A stretch of 64,000 nucleotides of DNA from Rhynchopus euleeides (taxonomy: Eukaryota; Euglenozoa; Diplonemea; Diplonemida; Diplonemidae), in assembly GCA_963210315.1 (NCBI GenBank), contig OY723319.1, forward strand, positions 1,302,001 through 1,366,000, read 5' to 3'. The notes below the pieces were generated by a model. That model made no database searches, was not told the origin of the DNA, and worked only from the letters and a program-made list of their open reading frames with translations. Numbering within the stretch: the stretch's first letter is position 1; the number at the start of each line of letters is the position of its first letter. A program made the translations under genes and the position numbers. This document shows, piece after piece, positions 63,101 through 64,000 of the stretch.

Positions 63101-64000
63101 CGGCGATCCAGTTTGTGCACTTCTTTGGCGCAGACGTGGCGCAGGGCACGACGTACACAGTCATCCAGCTCGGCGACTTCGAGCCCCTCAAGCTGGTCGG
63201 GACCCTGACGTACACCTACAGCACAGGGGTCATGCGCCTGCAGGGCACGCTCTCAACCCCTTGGGGCGCATTCAGCACCACCACCTTCGACGTGAACTCG
63301 ACAGGGAACGGCGGTGACCCTGACATGCGGCTCGAGGAACAGTACTGGGAAGGGGTCGTGCGGGCTGAGGGTGACGTGCTCAGCGCGGAGTTTGAGTTCG
63401 ACAGCCTCTCAGTCACCACCGTGCGACTGTCTGTGACGTACGCGCTGGGCCCGCTGCGCCTGACGGCGTCGTACGGAACAGACTGCAAGGGGACAGGAGC
63501 GCTGCGGCTGGAGAACATGCCATTCGGGATCCCTGTGATGAACGTCGACGTTGAATACGAGCACTCCTGCACAGAACCTGAGACGGACTTCTGGAGAGCG
63601 ACAGGGAGCCTGCCGGGAGGGCTGCGCATCCCCTTCTTCACGACGCACCTCCGCATCGACGCTGTCCAGGTCCAGGTCACCAGCAGCGACAGCGGGGACG
63701 TGAGCGTGAAGATCAGCGGCGTGCTGTTCGGCAACTTCCTGGTGTCAATCGACTTCGACCTGCCGCTCGACCCCAACACGCTGTGGCTGCGGGGCGTATG
63801 GATTGACGGCGCGGAGGGGACCCCGGACTCGCTGTCCTCCACATGGCTGAGCGGTGATTCTGGAACGACGAGCGGTTTCCAGAGCAGCGCGCCGGAGGGA
63901 GCCCCCGACTCGCTGTACGACGGGATGAAGTCGGTGCCCCTGCAGGGTGCCGTGATTGAGATCAACCTTGGGGCAGGGGAGATGTGCATCAAGGCGGGCG
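48151..64000 (+). CDS. Giant secreted GH19/LVIVD mosaic protein, second copy, 3' end outside the window
   Basis: Open from ATG 48151 (alternative ATG 48052) to the window end, about 5,283 residues, with the same signal peptide and domain order as the copy at 21699-37850. The frame is nearly identical up to 60960. It then enters a second, partly diverged copy of the LVIVD region (60961-62961), adding a net 667 residues in frame, and resumes the shared order at the WSG block. Downstream of the expansion the copies differ by scattered synonymous changes only. The visible part ends at the position equal to residue 4650 of the first copy, so several hundred C-terminal residues lie outside. It probably has the same extracellular role, with a propeller region of about 19 LVIVD motifs instead of 11. 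Confidence 0.8.
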   Translation, partial: MGLQSLRGLCLAVALCTAHGVDMQFGTINVRGAGLGSVQDCESGTQDADATVFIPMLGLEAECEVKRTGCPNGLPTYEILASITSETTTSAPHARGISIPEGTLVLTSSYDADAMTWSGTLTGKMQLSGAEASAVVVLTGETVTSVKVRVRIALPPLRSNSEVIFDVGPPPTEHAPQKWVAKAGISLDTPKGTLGFGRASTTVTHWKYLEESSDEDRDEWSISASLSEGSLYGVRLSSLQLDMKKTANLQWTGEIAAELVSSPFKHLFSLRIDNGAFGALHGLLRVENAGMSFEGQASVTKDAAQDGCTQLKAVGSGKVGQMGFDGVLVQNHCRSKNRYEVQSSVQGGRALVYGGVELQQAQVVLHSDFDTGVWSGSVTGTVELFGAVGAQGKLAFRGDRIESFVVETPEVERVGPVEGRFAVELSDAGTLQGTCTLALITDNVQASGVSFTVSQDLETKAVTLAADVVSMTVLGTRLSGAAIRLTGTKRSAAEGDTFVWSGSIGGKLRVHTTDVHAVVELKDSRFASLQADVSVDFDAVRFTGALDVAEDAAGGDCGVLRLSGDAAVGHVTFDAAMAVHSCADTVGDVRYELQGRTGDMYTNGMHLEEVTVAVQGLVAEGRKTAWKGSVQGQGEWFGATSTVKVNFDGKTFTDAQLDAAFATPFITGTLHFDVFKPECYRNGKSTASVEAEIRVSPSAKPLQLSGTALLSTYERNDECVWDIKLEGQSGGWTSPTGVTVPSVSVELETVDTGASSKNGGALRGRDWKGRATGESGSLKVDIELDSTSDAASQLMLQYASGNVKVTAAIAADCKGSGTVVLRNLGHGLANLEAKAAISVSGCSAGDSSASLLSKNWVASATVKNVVIPVGDRMVVLDVATLTVRNTHNLKSVHLLGGIVGWKLVLHLGFSIPYRSADLTIDARLADPLITVTPAEVLSWFGAQVKLPASLTAAAPGLATALQGLQVKEAKMTMSLGKREMAFSGTATMNSLEYTLSMLLAQRSTTAGWDVGIAVRTAGTPRGLVAVVDKVFDEVQPASVEFVVATNRMASAAFAADGAGLSVRVDVALAELWGTVLDNLPDTIKSQASNAVDVGSGTVALRARVASAREMNLALQLAGDVDLGEGLRMDRLSVMLKLSTVQGNRLGVSVSLRADIGDVVVFPSGFLGVQASKVTPIHGDLSVHMTPDTWDEPFGLTGVRLKFPWALSVGLSPLLVPTKLAFILGGEVASVPAHVTLSAALSNLRQTAFRIAVGEVRLWDVVESLGGCANGCLTSVQKVLENVRMESFTASIAGQRVSVLIGGVDPTVFEAGVHVEVVGLKVLRLIEANGKLSVTPGQGLVGSLETKPMEWGPLTLTHATEAGEGPLFRVVLTKAKRELVLSCATHLFGVSVLFDLDISDAAVHARFTVELASLVSEVELTTDVAAPSFAVQLKGTIATGGLALLGAEWLPVITSVHQEAKDILAAARSALTAAEAAFASAHQDVQDAIAGLKGDAYFAEAKQAVGNTDALLAECEGKDTSCSAADGIAKGWVCAAAQVCRFEWEARVRALEAIGRLQEATGDKVDGLIQAAREAHEVARGVLSYATETLQAAEAAVAAFDEFLVPVGGKVENVITLYSVTWEASASKAQAAVKLSVDAAVLGVRETATFSAELKFDVVAAYLKRLAKRALDFFMSDKDVGALPSQQTDQTGGGAEGSTLPAFGVAGCVPTDGKDINAFVGNAVSCSETRALVGFQLGRFDCIDGAMKFLVTCSRPGVVKRASSCRKLHSSCTDIDAATIAALVPANGLDSHCGADMLTGWELKRSDECGLQLRFEFTCCKRDSSVSYPFVNTASTACQPLKKAAEGVAQFGADLHCDAGEVLRGWGLEDCGSGLVSGRVALACHARVKAEFPPFLAPLPDCYPTLGKAVGDLTLFAAVQCTDGLALNGAHLDSWNCDNRVADMKYKQWCMGAALPLRSSECKTLHTECAGSAGGNLDVLAAHALDCGTGHAMTYYAAKRCTGGTGDEMQFEYKCCPLQASGSEVSHSNGACVSFATAPLDQLRQHPLRCGPERALKAISVAGCGTSQHRFEYECIGAASPPATQCKINNVGGFCYDATQCAGSGGAATPGYCPGAKNIQCCIGGGPAPCTVSGVAGSCVDVSVCSAGGGVSTPGRCPGATEIQCCVERGPYACHVEGNVKLCVYVSDALAADVEVCHSGGFFSTPTGAVTMDVAVNGQERVVVAVGEATLQCEEETGVKVLQMAFGETPKTALQQVSVEQTVKHLPIQLAVVATLFTIAPPRQLTWIGELLNGVIKQEDASPEVEPSQEQMEQRSLQLQSTADALQKHLPAGKPQAIDPLAHGPTEPLPTTGGAAPALSDVSGSVLSCQTQYGGYIGHCIGRQQCTGATFGGLCSGSVCCVEETAPAAVTDARLTLNHFKLLFEGVTGASAEALFPYFNEALQLVVPASSGVEKLQQCHRVAAFIAQVGHESGGLQHCEELGSGAAYEPPSDLAATLGNTQAGDGGRFKGRGVLPLKGRQEYTAAGTALGLDLLTKPEQVCFPSVAFKAAAWFWNSRNLSRYADVATDAAFAELTEHVSGGRAGLTGRLERWGKAYGLMDCKQHDSGAGGPQGGTQDWAKDLLTELDDLEDSWVSTGRWGTALEDTSPGLADYFDIQFSVQKFLAADLHTKLFIGLPTELSSLKALHLPHKLTFTQSGVPFFDGSIAYEAPSCPFNGLAMLNSLRIPGVDSLLRITHAVFDPCMFVLHTSASGDAATPFLELGAATAANTSVSVYGLEVSNFEADVKATQVESLRDGVRWAGSASGTLHLFGATVAAHVVFTGTELEQLNVNVSYERAGLGFRASINLTTSGCSSTNAGSVELNVAAIPFKGSGSIRQQDVCAADGKTALWGIAVESEAPVVFAGLTLSAVRAELQSSMANDSEGVQRETWSGSVGGTMQLGNTAQASGEIHFDESGYQSFRVAGNVTLGPVAAAVDMSVIKELRAMWGRGVVEIAGSSGGSLPKFTASIRHVYERTAANAHRPLWDVSGILDSMEISGVELKSVSVGFTARETDKGLTWSGSVSGSADVMGAKVWFSANFVDGKFTDLEGEVSLSGDGFFFGGKIKIPASREGQCSGIVASGALTMSGSEGSGTPPPPPPFTPNPTPMPPPPTPAPPTPVPPTAIPPTAAPPTPAPPTSAPPTPAPPTSAPPTPVPTLPLVPVEVYPRVVTTDATSFFTDVVVHPEQAVYFAVSKSEVTAFSIYTLASTGVKQALVRAAGGVSSTMASALHPDRVFVAGGSGLDILTYTTSVNGFQGIGGGSPANLQQMCAIDNIFIAAASAQGVQIVDVSDVSNVVVRGTYPQAASTVQCSKYHLYTVTGGVFRVLNAVDRQSITQQGGLSAHATYSTARLLLSAADPQQVLLCGLQGTANVFQVIDVKNPTQPRLVNSIALSGTCRAMSMAHNIVHVATADKDTVTYIDLQDPNRPTIVASIEGGADVPATVVDIAAVGYYSITVNKVGGSAVLDVTRKFRDDKLLHVKPIFKLMNEGEQSMREAVVSPSYPTVMFSYTSTGFYSMLQRRSVATGILQAEYKTSSPIVSFAVCRGLAYVYWDEKLHVITMFATKPEEIAAITLSVPWGRTVVASGDIVAVGCLYGNVALIDVGGSPSLPTERGTFKAAGGIGKLVLDGRRVYLNTNPNTNNEMQVFDISSLTSPVELGKQPLTLTAATSFVVSTQVAHTATGREVRKHAYLSFSYKKVEIYDVTDPANMHKVGEIPTPSGATYTMGCSQDMLHVGIGTSLRLFDVRDATKPVEITTVDKTLFGIRGNSPGAMTILGSTAYLVWGSLMSVVDSTPVLGSLSSKYGTSVAVSNDGKFAFVSTSTAITVVDISIPTSPTKLYSLGFYITKNMVYYGQHLYVSEYSNQGLLIFAAHEAKSRLTLVGRSTTSFPGRGLAVHGRHAYVVSDDGSSQRLKVYEVSDKTKPRLLQDIPVSGAKDVAVTGRYVYVLKSTGMSIFRRDSDSQLPSVGSEAAPKDASLENVAVRGNNVFVIASATSHHTAGLYVYDITSRSNPVLLGHHTDEGVAKPTRLQVVGNFAYYGSLGSGATVVDVSDPANPLRVRSYTQDIIIDIHVDYKGYLHWISMGTGYQMAMPSLGVGEGDSDAAPYHTTMPLFEDDVCSADGVQLGYCQEGSCLAYLDAHVKKCTVLGHRSGRDAEAMGVAAPRTGAVQGDSFGFSVTVVYRECAGEGQNKYEIDGSASSVFDVHGLKMVNASLGLNGTNVTGKGDLAPVLDGSKPEEIAAITLSVPWGNQVVASGDVVVVLCLYGNVVLIDVSGSPSLPTERGTFKAAANIKKLVLDGRRVYFVTYDNQLQAFDISSLTSPVDLGKHPLPLTPSALAVSTQVVHTATGREVRKYAYISFSGKVEIYDVTDPASMHKVGEVPTYSSDRTYTMGCSQDMLHVGIGTSLRLFDVRDATKPVEITTVDKTLFGIRGNSPGAMTVLGSTAYLVWGSLMSVVDSAPVLGSWFSKYTIGVAVSNDGKFAFVSTSTKITVVDISIPTSPTKLYSISFYVTKNMVYYGQHLYVSEYSNQGLLIFAAHEAKSRLTLVGRSTTSFPGRGLAVHGRHAYVVSDDSSSQRLKVYEVSDKTKPRLLQDIPVSGAKDVAVTGRYVYVLKSTGMSIFRRDSDSQLPSVGSEAAPKDASLENVAVRGNNVFVIASATSHHTAGLYVYDITSRSNPVLLGHHTDEGVAKPTRLQVVGNFAYYGSLGSGATVVDVSDPANPLRVRSYTQDRIIDIHVDYKGYLHWVSLEAGYQMAMPSLGVGEGDSDAAPYHTTMPLFEDDVCSADGVQLGYCQEGSCLAYLDAHVKKCTVLGHRSGRDAEAMGVAAPRTGAVQGDSFGFSVTVVYRECAGEGQNKYEIDGSASSVFDVHGLKMVNASLGLNGTNVTGKGDLVWSGEASATVTGIFGGSAQGTVAFYDGTLQSIQLETEFQTLNGALKSAIQFVHFFGADVAQGTTYTVIQLGDFEPLKLVGTLTYTYSTGVMRLQGTLSTPWGAFSTTTFDVNSTGNGGDPDMRLEEQYWEGVVRAEGDVLSAEFEFDSLSVTTVRLSVTYALGPLRLTASYGTDCKGTGALRLENMPFGIPVMNVDVEYEHSCTEPETDFWRATGSLPGGLRIPFFTTHLRIDAVQVQVTSSDSGDVSVKISGVLFGNFLVSIDFDLPLDPNTLWLRGVWIDGAEGTPDSLSSTWLSGDSGTTSGFQSSAPEGAPDSLYDGMKSVPLQGAVIEINLGAGEMCIKAG
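55385..55952 (+). other. GH19 chitinase-like domain, giant gene copy B
   Basis: Identical to the domain at 28933-29500, with the presumed catalytic Glu codon in VGHESGG at about 55561. Confidence 0.8.
60961..62961 (+). repeat. In-frame tandem duplication of the propeller region in giant gene copy B
   Basis: From 60982 it is homologous to 58969-60960, offset 2,013 then 2,001 bp after small in-frame indels. The first 850 bp are a mosaic of diverged blocks with mainly amino-acid-changing differences and perfectly conserved blocks. From about 61830 on it is near identical. It adds eight LVIVD motifs and rejoins at the same point (before the W-S-G codons) where the unexpanded copy continues. The first 21 bases (60961-60981) are not from the homologous position. 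Confidence 0.85.

Overview
The window is nuclear DNA of a GC-rich unicellular eukaryote, most likely an alga or other protist. It has spliceosomal introns with a repeated GTATG donor and pyrimidine-AG acceptors, enormous low-intron genes for secreted or surface proteins, a LINE fragment, DNA transposons with long terminal inverted repeats (TIRs), and many homopolymer tracts. I cannot name the species. No rRNA, tRNA, CRISPR array, operon or bacterial-type regulatory site was recognised. Most long open frames on the minus strand, and in the other plus frames, are shadows of the GC-rich giant genes.

Layout. (1) 1-12868: the 3' part of a giant plus-strand gene for an extracellular beta-rich protein with scattered CxxC modules, ending in a Pro/Thr stalk and a hydrophobic C-terminus. 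Its first intron carries a 5'-truncated LINE with an RNase H domain, inserted antisense and flanked by a 17-bp target-site duplication. (2) 13086-15031: a decayed gene for a small single-pass membrane protein. (3) 15032-19232: a 4.2-kb TIR transposon inserted in a poly-C tract; the empty site survives in the paralogous locus near 45720. (4) 19233-37850: a broken small membrane-protein gene, a foldback element, and an apparently intronless gene of about 16 kb for a secreted mosaic protein (WSG-type beta repeats, helical region, Cys-rich repeats, a GH19 chitinase-like domain, a Pro/Thr linker and an LVIVD beta-propeller region). (5) 37851-43945: gene-poor DNA with a (CCCCA)n satellite and two abutting TIR elements. 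(6) 43946-64000: a second copy of the small-membrane-gene plus giant-gene unit, displaced by 26,452 bp. Here the small gene at 46124-46954 is intact, and the giant gene runs off the window.

The repeating unit is [small single-pass Cys-rich membrane protein] followed by [giant secreted GH19/propeller protein]. The tract 20289-34508 is almost identical to 46741-60960 (14.2 kb; I found two differences). The ectodomain of the small gene just upstream is strongly diverged, and the second giant gene has an in-frame 2,001-bp expansion of its propeller region. This pattern of homogenised blocks, diverged ectodomains and module-boundary junctions suggests a locus that evolves by duplication and gene conversion. 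A role in cell-surface recognition or in building an extracellular coat is inference.
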